Positions 17,665 through 26,298 of a stretch of 64,000 bases of DNA are shown here, in pieces; the stretch's first letter is position 1; each line of letters opens with the position of its first letter. This DNA comes from Desulforamulus reducens MI-1 (GTDB taxonomy: Bacteria; Bacillota; Desulfotomaculia; Desulfotomaculales; Desulfotomaculaceae), in the NCBI RefSeq assembly GCF_000016165.1, contig NC_009253.1:62001-126000 (forward strand). The letters are read 5' to 3'. Below the pieces are notes generated by a model. It made no database searches. It was not told the origin of the DNA and saw only the letters and a program-made list of their open reading frames with translations. The translations under genes were made by a program, and so were the position numbers.

Positions 17665-17865
17665 GTGAACATTGTTTACAATGGAAAGGTTGCAACTTTA
17701 CCCGATGCTATGACCATTGGCCAGTTTATCCAGGAGAAGGGGTTTAATCCGAACACGATTATTATTGAGCATAATAATCGTCTAATTAAAAAGGATGACT
17801 GGTCTAAACTCGTATTGCAAGAAAATGATCAACTGGAAGTTCTAAGATTTGTGGGGGGAGGTTAA
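17665..17865 (+). CDS. thiS: Sulfur carrier protein ThiS
   Basis: A 66-residue ubiquitin-like carrier whose C-terminal glycine is adenylated by ThiF and then thiocarboxylated to donate sulfur for the thiazole ring. It ends in F-V-G-G-G, so a Gly-Gly end is present. The start is GTG 17665, six bases after GCGGGGGGAT; the in-frame ATG at 17629 lacks a good ribosome site and adds residues foreign to the family. The stop lies five bases before thiG. Confidence 0.92.
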   Translation: MNIVYNGKVATLPDAMTIGQFIQEKGFNPNTIIIEHNNRLIKKDDWSKLVLQENDQLEVLRFVGGG

Positions 17866-17869
17866 AACA

Positions 17870-18643
17870 TTGAAAGAAGTTTTTTCTGTGGGGGGAAAGG
17901 AGTTAACCAGTCGTTTATTGATTGGTTCAGGTAAGTACTCAACAAATAAATTAATCCCAGCCATTCTGGATGCCTCAGGTTCTCAGGTCATAACCATGGC
18001 CATGCGGCGGGTGGATACGGAATTTACAGAAGAAAATATTTTAAATTATATACCCTCTGATTGCGTTTTAATGCCCAATACCTCAGGGGCAAGAAACGCC
18101 CAGGAAGCCATTCGTATTGCTAGGCTGGCCAGGGCGGCGGGTTGTGGGGATTGGGTGAAAATTGAAGTTATTTCCGACAACCGTTATCTTTTGCCGGATA
18201 ATTATGAGACCATCCGGGCCACAGAGGTTTTGACTGCTGAGGGTTTTCAAGTATTTCCTTATATGAGTCCTGATTTAATGGTGGCCAAGGAACTGGAACG
18301 GGTAGGGGCTGCAGCAGTTATGCCCTTGGGCGCACCCATTGGCAGCAACCGGGGGCTACAAACCCGGGAACTTGTACGTATCCTAATTGAGGAAATATCC
18401 CTGCCTGTAATCGTTGATGCCGGTATCGGACGTCCTTCTGAAGCTGCGGAAGCCATGGAGATGGGGGCCGCGGCGGTGCTGGTAAATACCGCAGTGGCCA
18501 CGGCTAAAGACCCGGTGGCCATGGCTCGGGCCTTTGGGTTAGCTGTGGAGGCAGGGAGAACTGCTTACTTGGCTGGACCTGGGGCAACCCAACAAGTTGC
18601 CAGGGCTTCTTCGCCTCTAACTGGGTTTTTACGGGAAGAATAG
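17870..18643 (+). CDS. thiG: Thiazole synthase ThiG
   Basis: Makes the thiazole phosphate carboxylate from 1-deoxyxylulose 5-phosphate, dehydroglycine and ThiS thiocarboxylate. TIM-barrel protein of about 257 residues with the early motif L-L-I-G-S-G-K-Y, the active-site lysine in [13 protein letters not shown] near residue 152 and D-A-G-I-G-R-P-S near residue 183. The start TTG 17870 follows GTGGGGGGAGG; an earlier TTG at 17849 would overlap thiS. Confidence 0.95.
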   Translation: MKEVFSVGGKELTSRLLIGSGKYSTNKLIPAILDASGSQVITMAMRRVDTEFTEENILNYIPSDCVLMPNTSGARNAQEAIRIARLARAAGCGDWVKIEVISDNRYLLPDNYETIRATEVLTAEGFQVFPYMSPDLMVAKELERVGAAAVMPLGAPIGSNRGLQTRELVRILIEEISLPVIVDAGIGRPSEAAEAMEMGAAAVLVNTAVATAKDPVAMARAFGLAVEAGRTAYLAGPGATQQVARASSPLTGFLREE

Positions 18644-18652
18644 GGGTGGATT

Positions 18653-19759
18653 ATGGGATTTTATCAGGAATGCAAGGAATACCAAAAAAGTGATTTCAAT
18701 AGTTTTTTTAATAAGTTAACCGACGAAGACATACGCAGGATTATTTATAAATCTCGGTTATCTCCATGGGATTATCTGGCTTTGCTGTCGCCGGTGGCAG
18801 AAAGACATTTGGAAGAAATGGCCCAGCGTGCTCAGCAACTTACATTGCAGCATTTTGGCAGGTCTATACTACTCTTTACCCCCCTTTATCTGGCCAATTA
18901 CTGTGTAAATCAATGTGTCTATTGTGGTTTTGGGGCAAAAAACTTAATAAACAGAAAAAAACTAACCCTTGACGAAGTGGCAGCGGAGGCAAAGGCTATT
19001 GCAGCAACGGGTCTTAAACATATTCTAATTTTAACAGGAGAATCCAGGGTCCACTCGTCGGTGCAATACATTCGAGATTGTGTGGAAGTTTTAAAAGAAT
19101 ATTTTACTTCTGTTAGTATTGAAATTTATCCTTTGGAAGAAGAAGAGTATGCTGATTTAATTGCCACAGGGGTTGATGGCTTAACCATGTATCAAGAGGT
19201 TTACGATGAAGCTGAGTATGACAAAATCCACCTGGCGGGACCCAAAAAGAATTACCGTTTTCGCTTAGAGGCACCGGAGCGGGCCTGTCGGGCCGGCATA
19301 AGGACGGTCAATATTGGGGCCCTGCTGGGATTCTATGACTGGCGTAGCGAAGCCTTTTTAACTGGGGTTCATGCTAACTATTTACAAAGCCAATACCCTG
19401 CTGTGGAAGTAAGTATTTCACCGCCTCGCATGCGACCCCATGTGGGAGGGTATATGCCCCGAGAAAAGATAACCGATAAAAACTTAGTGCAGTATATCCT
19501 GGCCTACCGATTGTTTATGCCCAGGGGAGGTATCACCCTTTCCACCCGGGAATCGGCAGAATTGCGTGACCATTTGCTGCCGTTGGGAGTTACCAAAATG
19601 TCGGCGGGCTCTTCTACCAATGTAGGGGGACATGCCGGAGGAGAACCATCAACCAGCCAGTTTGATATCTCCGATGAAAGGGATGTGCCGGCCATGGTAA
19701 AGATGTTGTATAACCAAGGTTATCAACCTGTCTTTAAAGACTGGCAGATGCTAGGGTGA
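18653..19759 (+). CDS. thiH: 2-iminoacetate synthase ThiH (radical SAM)
   Basis: Cleaves tyrosine to dehydroglycine and p-cresol with a [4Fe-4S] cluster and SAM; it is the oxygen-sensitive counterpart of glycine oxidase ThiO. The cluster motif C-V-N-Q-C-V-Y-C is near residue 83, in a 368-residue protein of typical length. The C-terminal BATS-like region contains M-P-R-G-G-I and [10 protein letters not shown]. Use of ThiH rather than ThiO fits an anaerobe. It lies nine bases after thiG. Confidence 0.95.
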   Translation: MGFYQECKEYQKSDFNSFFNKLTDEDIRRIIYKSRLSPWDYLALLSPVAERHLEEMAQRAQQLTLQHFGRSILLFTPLYLANYCVNQCVYCGFGAKNLINRKKLTLDEVAAEAKAIAATGLKHILILTGESRVHSSVQYIRDCVEVLKEYFTSVSIEIYPLEEEEYADLIATGVDGLTMYQEVYDEAEYDKIHLAGPKKNYRFRLEAPERACRAGIRTVNIGALLGFYDWRSEAFLTGVHANYLQSQYPAVEVSISPPRMRPHVGGYMPREKITDKNLVQYILAYRLFMPRGGITLSTRESAELRDHLLPLGVTKMSAGSSTNVGGHAGGEPSTSQFDISDERDVPAMVKMLYNQGYQPVFKDWQMLG

Positions 19760-19766
19760 TGTTGGC

Positions 19767-20375
19767 ATGAACAATTTTGAAAGGGCCTTGGCAGTTACGT
19801 TGGGGGAAGGCAGCCTTGCCAAAATTCAAAAAATTAAAGTGGGGATTGCCGGAGCCGGGGGATTGGGCTCAAACTGTGCACAATTTCTTGTCAGAAGTGG
19901 CTTTAAATATTTTAAAATAGTGGACTATGATAAAGTTGATCACAGTAACTTGAACCGACAGTTTTACTTTAAGAACCAGGTGGGACTCTTTAAGGTGGAT
20001 GCTCTTTATTATAATTTATTAAAGATAAATCCGGCAGTGGCCATAGAAACAATCAAAGAAAAAATTGATCAAACCAACGTACAGACGCTATTTCAGGATT
20101 GTGACGTTGTTATTGAGGCTGTGGACGGTCCAGAGGATAAAAGGCTGCTGGTGGAGGCTTATTTAAACAGGGGAAAACTGCTGGTGGCAGTGTCTGGTAT
20201 GGCCGGCTGGGGTAATACGGAGGCCATTCGGGTTCGCCAGGTAACAGAGGATTTCTTCCTGGTGGGTGATAGGGTATCGGAGGTATCTCCGGCCAACCCT
20301 CCACTGGCACCGGGGGTTGTGGTAGCAGCAGCTAAGCAGGCAGATATTGTACTGCAGCATGTTTTGGACCAATAA
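19767..20375 (+). CDS. thiF: ThiS adenylyltransferase ThiF (short form)
   Basis: Activates the C-terminal glycine of ThiS with ATP. The E1-like Rossmann fold shows G-A-G-G-L-G-S-N near residue 28, D-Y-D-K-V-D near residue 52 and L-N-R-Q near residue 61. At 202 residues it is the short form found with thiH in anaerobes and lacks the zinc-binding CxxC pairs of longer ThiF/MoeB proteins. It sits eight bases after thiH and before thiE, so its partner is very likely the adjacent ThiS. Confidence 0.9.
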   Translation: MNNFERALAVTLGEGSLAKIQKIKVGIAGAGGLGSNCAQFLVRSGFKYFKIVDYDKVDHSNLNRQFYFKNQVGLFKVDALYYNLLKINPAVAIETIKEKIDQTNVQTLFQDCDVVIEAVDGPEDKRLLVEAYLNRGKLLVAVSGMAGWGNTEAIRVRQVTEDFFLVGDRVSEVSPANPPLAPGVVVAAAKQADIVLQHVLDQ

Positions 20376-20392
20376 TCCAAGGGGGTAAGGAA

Positions 20393-21040
20393 GTGGCCGA
20401 CAAAAGGCAGGTTCAGGAACTTTTCAACACAGGTCTCTATGGGATTACCGCTGAAGAATATTCCCTGGGTAGAAGCAATTATGCAGTGATTAAGGCTATG
20501 ATTAATGCAGGGATAAAGGTCATACAGTACAGAGAGAAGGAAAAGAAGCTGCGGGAAAAGTACCAGGAATGCCTGGATATAAGGAAATTAACGCAGCAAG
20601 CTGGAGTAACCTTCATAGTAAATGACCACATTGATTTGGCATTAATGGTAGGTGCCGATGGTGTACACATTGGACAAGATGATTTACCACCGGAAAAGGT
20701 TCGTCAACTGGTGGGGGAAAAAATGATTATTGGTCTTTCCACCCATTCTCCACTTCAGGCCCAGGCAGCGTTGGCAGCGGGTGTGGACTATATCGGAGTG
20801 GGGCCCATATTTGCTACCCGGACCAAAAAGGATGTTTGCCAACCGGTGGGGTTGGAGTATCTGGAGTATGTTGTTAAAAATATTCCCCTTCCCTTTGTGG
20901 CCATTGGTGGTATAAAAGAACACAATCTATCCGAGGTGTCTAAACGTGGGGCCCAATGTGCGGCCCTGGTAACAGAAATTGTAGGGGCAAAGGATATTGT
21001 TGAGAAAGTGCATTCCCTTAGGAAAAGAATAAATATCTAA
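20393..21040 (+). CDS. thiE: Thiamine phosphate synthase
   Basis: Joins HMP-PP and thiazole phosphate to make thiamine monophosphate. The 215-residue TIM barrel shows Q-Y-R-E-K near residue 44, V-N-D-H-I-D-L-A near residue 77, G-V-H-I-G-Q-D-D near residue 90, G-L-S-T-H and G-V-G-P-I-F-A-T-R-T-K near residue 140, all in family order. Start GTG 20393 follows AAGGGGGTAAGG. Last gene of the operon, closed by a terminator. Confidence 0.95.
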   Translation: MADKRQVQELFNTGLYGITAEEYSLGRSNYAVIKAMINAGIKVIQYREKEKKLREKYQECLDIRKLTQQAGVTFIVNDHIDLALMVGADGVHIGQDDLPPEKVRQLVGEKMIIGLSTHSPLQAQAALAAGVDYIGVGPIFATRTKKDVCQPVGLEYLEYVVKNIPLPFVAIGGIKEHNLSEVSKRGAQCAALVTEIVGAKDIVEKVHSLRKRINI

Positions 21041-21049
21041 GCATGAAGG

Positions 21050-21079
21050 GGACTCGCCATGGTGGTGGGTCCATTTTTT
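21050..21079 (+). terminator. Terminator of the thi operon
   Basis: A nine-pair stem (21050-21058 with 21064-21072, two wobbles) followed by ATTTTTTAT. Confidence 0.85.
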
Positions 21080-21196
21080 ATGTATGGATTTTTCTCATAA
21101 AATGCTAACTTTATCTTAATCGGGATTTTATTGGCAGGTTCAGAGACATACAGGGTATAATATTGCTATACAATATGGATAGGAAGGAAATGAGCC

Positions 21197-22078
21197 TTGC
21201 GAGAATTAACATCACCTTCAGTGGTTAAAGACATTATTAACACTTATGGATTTAGAGTAAGAAAGGCCCTAGGGCAGAACTTTCTAATGGATGCCAATAT
21301 TATTGATAAAATTGTCAATGCAGCGGAATTAACGCCAGGTGACCTGGTCTTTGAAATAGGCCCCGGCCTTGGCGTACTTACCCAGCGTCTGGCTCGTTCG
21401 GCAGGGAAAGTAATCGCTGTGGAGATTGACAAGAACCTATTGCCCATACTGACCGAGACCCTGACGGATTTTGACAATGCCCAGGTTGTTCACGCAGATG
21501 CATTAAAAGTGGATTTTGACCGGCTTGCCGCAGAACACACCGAGGGTGGCTTTGGCAAGGGAGCTAAAAGTTTTAAGCTGGTGGCAAATCTCCCCTATTA
21601 CATCACCACACCTATTTTAATGCACCTGTTAACCAGTGGGTTTAACTTCGATTGTCTGGTGGTTATGATGCAAAAGGAAGTGGCAGAACGGTTGCAAGCG
21701 TCTCCCGGCGGGAAGGATTACGGGAGTCTTAGTATAGCTGTACAGTACTACACGGTGCCGGAAATCGTCACCAGGGTTCCCAAAACGGTATTTTTCCCTG
21801 CACCGGATGTGGAGTCTGCGGTTATCCAATTGACCCGGCGAAAACGTCCCCCTGTGACATTGGAAAGTGAAGAAGTGTTTTTTAAGGTGGTTCGGGCGGC
21901 CTTTGGTCAAAGAAGGAAGACCCTGCTTAATTCACTGACCGGTTCAGGATTGGCAGAAAAAGAAACCTGGATAAAGATACTTGAGGAAGCGGCGATCGAC
22001 CCCACCAGAAGGGGAGAGACCCTGACCATAGAAGATTTTGCAAATCTAGCCAATACATATCATCGCTATCAAGAGTAG
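21197..22078 (+). CDS. rsmA: 16S rRNA dimethyladenosine transferase RsmA (KsgA)
   Basis: Dimethylates the two adjacent adenines near the 3' end of 16S rRNA, a late ribosome assembly step. Visible: L-G-Q-N-F-L near residue 24, the SAM site E-I-G-P-G-L-G-V-L-T near residue 52, and the catalytic N-L-P-Y-Y-I-T near residue 127. Length is 293 residues. The start is TTG 21197 behind AGGAAGGAAATGAG; the ATG at 21190 is in a different frame. Position before yabG matches B. subtilis. Confidence 0.95.
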   Translation: MRELTSPSVVKDIINTYGFRVRKALGQNFLMDANIIDKIVNAAELTPGDLVFEIGPGLGVLTQRLARSAGKVIAVEIDKNLLPILTETLTDFDNAQVVHADALKVDFDRLAAEHTEGGFGKGAKSFKLVANLPYYITTPILMHLLTSGFNFDCLVVMMQKEVAERLQASPGGKDYGSLSIAVQYYTVPEIVTRVPKTVFFPAPDVESAVIQLTRRKRPPVTLESEEVFFKVVRAAFGQRRKTLLNSLTGSGLAEKETWIKILEEAAIDPTRRGETLTIEDFANLANTYHRYQE

Positions 22079-22108
22079 GAAGCTTGGTATTATTACGTGG
22101 AGGAATCT

Positions 22109-22579
22109 ATGAACTTTATCAGCCCTACCAAAGGAAATATGAACTTTGAAGAGATGCTGCAGGATATTGTTGATTATATAAAGAATCTTCCTTGTTCTTC
22201 TTATAAAATCCTAGTGGGTACCGATTCGCAGGTTCGCAGGGAGACCTGTTTTGTAACTGCGGTTATTGTACATCGAAGGGGTAAGGGCGCCCGGTATTAC
22301 TACTGCAAAAACATGCAAAAGAAAATAATAAGTCTGCGTCAAAAGATTTTTTACGAAACCACCATGAGTCTTGAACTGGGTGCTAAAATAACAAGCCTTT
22401 TAGCAGAAGGTGGTATGGAACATTTAAATGTGGAAATCCACATTGATGTTGGTAACCAGGGTGAGACAAAGGAGCTAATTCGCGAAGTGGTGGGTATGGT
22501 CACTGGCAGTGGCTTTGAGGCAAAAATCAAACCGGATTCCTTTGCGGCATCAAGCGTTGCAGATCGACATACCAAATAG
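22109..22579 (+). CDS. RNase H-like YkuK/DUF458 family protein
   Basis: About 156 residues. The pattern V-G-T-D-S-Q-V near residue 36, a glutamate in S-L-E-L-G near residue 87, E-I-H-I-D-V-G-N near residue 110 and a late D-R-H suggest the RNase H-like fold of the YkuK (DUF458) family, with acidic residues where metal would be bound. The biochemical activity of the family is not established. ATG 22109 has TGGAGGA just upstream; an in-frame GTG at 22097 is less likely. It follows rsmA and is followed by about 240 non-coding bases. Confidence 0.78.
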   Translation: MNFISPTKGNMNFEEMLQDIVDYIKNLPCSSYKILVGTDSQVRRETCFVTAVIVHRRGKGARYYYCKNMQKKIISLRQKIFYETTMSLELGAKITSLLAEGGMEHLNVEIHIDVGNQGETKELIREVVGMVTGSGFEAKIKPDSFAASSVADRHTK

Positions 22580-22736
22580 CTAAAATACTCAAATCACTGT
22601 ACCGCACGAAGGGAATAACCAGGATGTACAGCCATCCTAAGGTAAAATAGTTGGAACATTAGTAACCATTTGTAAATACCTACTATATAGTTATGGTAGA
22701 AGGGAAGCGCCAGCAACCCGGGTGCTAACACCCCTT

Positions 22737-22766
22737 AAAAGCTCCGTCAAGCGGGGCTTTTTATTT
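22737..22766 (+). terminator. Terminator before yabG
   Basis: Stem AAAGCTCCG pairing with CGGGGCTTT around TCAAG, then TTTTATTT. A smaller GC-rich hairpin (AGCAACCCGGGTGCT) lies about 30 bases upstream. Confidence 0.8.
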
Positions 22767-22822
22767 ACGATTCACAACCCTGTTATCCCCGACATAAGAT
22801 GAGATAGAAAGGGGGTAATGCT

Positions 22823-23734
22823 GTGGCAAAAATTCAAGAAGGCGATATTGTTGCCCGGCGATCCTACGGCAACGATGTTTTTTTTAAAGTTACCAGTGTT
22901 TACCGGGGGGCAGATGGTAAAGACTATGCCGTTCTCAAGGGACTGGATATAAGGTTATTTGCAAGTTCGTTAGTTGATGACTTAATCAAAGTAGATGCAA
23001 AGGAAGTGGCAAAATATTGGACCCAAACCATGAAAAAAAATACCGAGGTTATGGACCGGGTCATGAAAAGACGTATGTCTGAGAGAGGAGAAAGGCTTAA
23101 AAGATGCACCGATGGCATATGCATGAGGCGGTCTGATCAAGCTGATAAAGGAGACCCCAATGATGTTGAGGGTTTTGATGTGCCCGGTACAGTACTTCAT
23201 TTGGATGGCGATAAGGACTATCTAGACCTATGTATGACCACCTATCGCAATCTTTCGATACCGGCTTTCGGGTATGCCATTGACGAAGAGGATCAGCCCA
23301 AAAAAGTGCTAGCTCTTCTGGAAAAACATTACCCGGATATTTTAGTACTTACCGGGCATGACGGAGTAATAAAGGGTGCGAAGGATTTAACCGATGTAAA
23401 CAATTATCACAATACAAAATACTTTATCGAGGCGGTTAAAATTGCCCGTACCTTTGAAAAGAGTCGGGATGATCTAGTTATATTTGCTGGTGCATGCCAA
23501 TCATGTTATGAAGCAGTCTTAAGCGCAGGTGCTAACTTTGCAAGCTCACCCAAACGAGTTCTGATCCATGCCTTTGATCCGGTGTTTGTGGTGGAAAAAA
23601 TTGCCTATACATCAATTCATGACCCCATTGCCATTCGAGATATTATTAAAAGTACCATTACCGGCTTTGATGGTATTGGTGGTGTAGAAACCAGAGGCAA
23701 ACACCGTTTAGGTGTTCCTAGAACAGAATATTAA
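22823..23734 (+). CDS. yabG: Sporulation-specific protease YabG
   Basis: YabG is made in the mother cell and trims spore-coat proteins such as SpoIVA and SafA in B. subtilis; in clostridia it also processes germination proteins. The 303-residue protein begins K-I-Q-E-G-D-I-V-A-R-R-S-Y and contains G-T-V-L-H-L-D-G-D near residue 125, L-T-G-H-D near residue 175 and A-G-A-C-Q-S-C near residue 225, where a catalytic Cys would lie. GTG 22823 follows AAAGGGGG. Synteny after rsmA agrees. Confidence 0.92.
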   Translation: MAKIQEGDIVARRSYGNDVFFKVTSVYRGADGKDYAVLKGLDIRLFASSLVDDLIKVDAKEVAKYWTQTMKKNTEVMDRVMKRRMSERGERLKRCTDGICMRRSDQADKGDPNDVEGFDVPGTVLHLDGDKDYLDLCMTTYRNLSIPAFGYAIDEEDQPKKVLALLEKHYPDILVLTGHDGVIKGAKDLTDVNNYHNTKYFIEAVKIARTFEKSRDDLVIFAGACQSCYEAVLSAGANFASSPKRVLIHAFDPVFVVEKIAYTSIHDPIAIRDIIKSTITGFDGIGGVETRGKHRLGVPRTEY

Positions 23735-23801
23735 AACCAATGTACCCCTTCCTAAAGTCCCGCATATGATGGTCTAGGATATTTTAGGAGGGATTTCCTT
23801 T

Positions 23802-24812
23802 ATGGTAAACTTTTTAAAAACTGTGGAAAAAGCCAAGTGGCGTATAATGGGAATAAAAAACGTAGTTGGTGTTGGCGTAGGTTATAAACATGTAGGTATG
23901 GAGAGAACGCAACAAAAAGCCATAATTATTTTTGTAACAAAAAAGGAAGATTTGGGTAATCTTAGCAGGGAGGAATTGGTGCCATTTAAAATCAATGGGT
24001 TAGAAACTGATGTGATTGAAGTTGGAGATATTCGTTTTTTAGAGGAAGATCGCAAAAAACATGTTAGACCTGCCCAGCCGGGAATGAGTGTTGGTCATTA
24101 CCGGGTAACCGCCGGCACCTTTGGGGCCATGGTGCGGGACCGTTCCACCGGAGAACCATTAATATTGTCCAATAACCATATATTAGCAAATGGCACTGAT
24201 GGAAAGGACGGTCGATCTGCCCCTGGAGATTTAATCTTTCAACCGGGAGAATATGACGGTGGAACAAAGGCAGATAGAATTGCTACACTCATACGTTTTA
24301 TTCCTATTCAAAAGGGAGAGGCGCCAGCCAGTTGCCCCATTGCCAATGGGGTTGCTCGAATTGCCAATATGCTTGTGCATACAATACGGCCCAACTATGA
24401 TTTGAAATTCTTTAAACGGGAAGGGGTTGCCAACCATGTGGATTGTGCAGTTGCACGTCCCCTAAGTCCCGACCTAATTAGCGATGAGATTTTAGGTATC
24501 GGAAAAGTCCAGGGAATTATTGATGCAAAACCTGGTATGAAAGTGAAAAAGAGTGGCAGAACAACAGGTATTACCAGCGGGGTGGTCACGGCCATAGGAA
24601 CCACTATGCAAGTAAAAATGGATGATAATAATAACGCTTATTTTAGCAATCAAGTTATTTGTGACATGAAGTCCCAAGGAGGAGATAGTGGCTCCTTAGT
24701 TTTGACTGAGGGCAACAAAGCCGTAGGTTTGTTATTCGCCGGGTCAGAAAAGGTCACAGTTTTTAATCCCATTCAAACCGTGCTGGATAAATTAAATGTA
24801 GAGTTATTATAG
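23802..24812 (+). CDS. Trypsin-like serine protease without signal peptide
   Basis: A 336-residue protein with a chymotrypsin-type triad in order: His in L-S-N-N-H-I-L near residue 126, Asp in V-D-C-A-V-A near residue 212 and Ser in G-G-D-S-G-S-L-V near residue 298. The N-terminal 90 residues (G-I-K-N-V-V-G-V-G-V-G-Y-K) resemble the pro-region seen in related Firmicute proteins. No signal peptide or membrane segment is seen, so it may act inside the cell, possibly in the sporulating mother cell beside yabG; that is inference from context. GGAGG precedes ATG 23802. Confidence 0.8.
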   Translation: MVNFLKTVEKAKWRIMGIKNVVGVGVGYKHVGMERTQQKAIIIFVTKKEDLGNLSREELVPFKINGLETDVIEVGDIRFLEEDRKKHVRPAQPGMSVGHYRVTAGTFGAMVRDRSTGEPLILSNNHILANGTDGKDGRSAPGDLIFQPGEYDGGTKADRIATLIRFIPIQKGEAPASCPIANGVARIANMLVHTIRPNYDLKFFKREGVANHVDCAVARPLSPDLISDEILGIGKVQGIIDAKPGMKVKKSGRTTGITSGVVTAIGTTMQVKMDDNNNAYFSNQVICDMKSQGGDSGSLVLTEGNKAVGLLFAGSEKVTVFNPIQTVLDKLNVELL

Positions 24813-24819
24813 GTTATCC

Positions 24820-24855
24820 AAAGGCCCTGTGACGAGTTATGCAGGGCCTTTGTTC
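24820..24855 (+). terminator. Terminator after the trypsin-like protease
   Basis: Stem AAAGGCCCTG/CAGGGCCTTT (24820-24829, 24842-24851) then TTGTT. The rest of the gap to 25004 holds only an AT-rich inverted repeat (CCGTAATT at 24917-24924 with AATTACGG at 24951-24958). Confidence 0.85.
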
Positions 24856-25004
24856 CGTGGAAGTTTATGGTACTTATGTTTAAAATTAAGAGATTGTCCA
24901 CAAAGTTGGGTATATACCGTAATTCACTAGTCTTTTAAATAATTAACATAAATTACGGCTTTTGTCAGTTAGGAGATAATTAAGTATATTTAGGACAGGC
25001 CCTA

Positions 25005-25118
25005 ACTAGCCATGGGAACAATGCCGAATCCCAAAGGGTACGGAGGAACCGTTTATGGGGTGAATCCTTTTGGTAGGGATATCCTTGCCCGAACCCGTCA
25101 GCTAACTCCGGAGGCAAA
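25005..25118 (+). promoter_or_regulatory. c-di-AMP riboswitch (ydaO/yuaA type)
   Basis: The leader of the CAP-domain gene has the ydaO-motif blocks in order: CCGAATCC, GGTACGGAGGAACCG, GGGGTGAATCC, GGTAGGGATATCC and CCGAACCCGTCAGCTAAC followed by a GGAGGC. Family knowledge: the aptamer binds two c-di-AMP molecules and usually turns off genes for wall hydrolases and ion transport. I see no separate strong terminator between it and the gene, so the mode of control is not clear. Confidence 0.9.
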
Positions 25119-25135
25119 AGGAAAGGAGAAATTAA

Positions 25136-26101
25136 ATGCAGTATCGACTTAAAAAAGTTTCCGTGTTTCTGGCTACCTTATTCCTATTTGCCATTATGTT
25201 ACCCTTCATGGCATCACCAGTAGCTTTAGCAGCAACCGGTGATGATCAAGAGATGGTAAGATTGGTAAACGAAGCCCGCCAAAAAGCAGGGATAACCACT
25301 CTGACTTACGACCAAGACTTATCAGTGCAAGCGTCCAAGAATCTGGAATATTATCAGAGAACCGGTCAAAGTCCCAGTTCCTCTATGCTATTAAATATTG
25401 CTAAAAGTGGGGGCTATAGCACCATTGGACAGACCATAGTACGTAGCAATGATGTTGCAGGGATGGTTCAAAAGCAACTGAAGTACTATGGCAGCCGTTC
25501 CATACTGAATACGAAATACAACCGAATTGGTTTGGCTATCGTAGACACCAATTATGGTAAGCTATGTGTTCAGTTACTGGCGTATAAACCAATCACTGAG
25601 CCTGTGGAACAGCCAAAACAACCAGCACCAGAACCAGTTCCCCAGCCCGAACCACAACCACAACCTACCCCCCAGCCTGAGCCACCTGCACCCCAAGAAC
25701 CGGCTAGCTTTATGAATGATTTCCAGAAGCAGGTGGTGGATCTGGTAAATGCTGAAAGAGCAAAATATGGCTTAAAGCCCGTAGTTGCCAAAGAAGACCT
25801 AACCAAGGTAGCCCAGGTAAAGGCGCAGGATATGTACCAGAGCAGGTATTTCTCCCACTATTCACCCAATTATGGTTCCCCCTTTGACCTGATGCGTAAA
25901 TTCGGTATCAGTTACACCGCTGCAGGTGAAAACATTGCCATGGGCCAAAAAACAGCTGCTCAGGTTATGCAGGATTGGATGAACAGTTCTGGTCACCGTG
26001 CCAATATTTTAAATGCCAATTATAATGAAATTGGGGTTGGTGTTTACCAAAGTTATAATGGATATGGCTATATCTGGGTACAGGAGTTTGCACGCAGGTA
26101 A
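25136..26101 (+). CDS. Secreted protein with two CAP (SCP/PR-1) regions
   Basis: A 321-residue exported protein. A signal peptide (about residues 1-32) ends near A-L-A-A-T. The first region (33-150) is a diverged CAP-like domain, starting with M-V-R-L-V-N-E-A-R. A Pro/Gln/Glu-rich linker (about 155-190) leads to a canonical CAP domain: V-N-A-E-R-A-K-Y-G-L, then H-Y-S-P near residue 241, G-E-N-I-A near 264 and S-G-H-R-A-N-I-L near 285. CAP proteins of sporeformers are linked to cell-wall and spore functions but have no agreed enzymatic activity. A c-di-AMP riboswitch upstream points to wall or osmotic homeostasis. Confidence 0.88.
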   Translation: MQYRLKKVSVFLATLFLFAIMLPFMASPVALAATGDDQEMVRLVNEARQKAGITTLTYDQDLSVQASKNLEYYQRTGQSPSSSMLLNIAKSGGYSTIGQTIVRSNDVAGMVQKQLKYYGSRSILNTKYNRIGLAIVDTNYGKLCVQLLAYKPITEPVEQPKQPAPEPVPQPEPQPQPTPQPEPPAPQEPASFMNDFQKQVVDLVNAERAKYGLKPVVAKEDLTKVAQVKAQDMYQSRYFSHYSPNYGSPFDLMRKFGISYTAAGENIAMGQKTAAQVMQDWMNSSGHRANILNANYNEIGVGVYQSYNGYGYIWVQEFARR

Positions 26102-26174
26102 CCGTCCACAAAGCAATTAGTCAAACAATTGGACAAGATAATAAACTTGTATCACTGTGGTTTCCACAAATAGG

Positions 26175-26206
26175 AAACAGGAGGAAATATTTCCTCCTGT
26201 TTTTTG
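26175..26206 (+). terminator. Terminator after the CAP gene
   Basis: AAACAGGAGGAAA pairs with TTTCCTCCTGTTT (26175-26202), followed by TTTTGC. Confidence 0.85.
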
Positions 26207-26298
26207 CATTTTCTTAAGGATTGACCACAATTTCAGCACATTTCTCCAGACAGTCCAATATATATATTAAGGAGATACCTTGAAAGGAGGCTAGATTG

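Noticed and set aside
22580-22736. A riboswitch upstream of yabG.
   Set aside because: There is a GC-rich hairpin and a terminator, but no motif of a class I recognise; it is equally well explained as the end of the upstream transcript.
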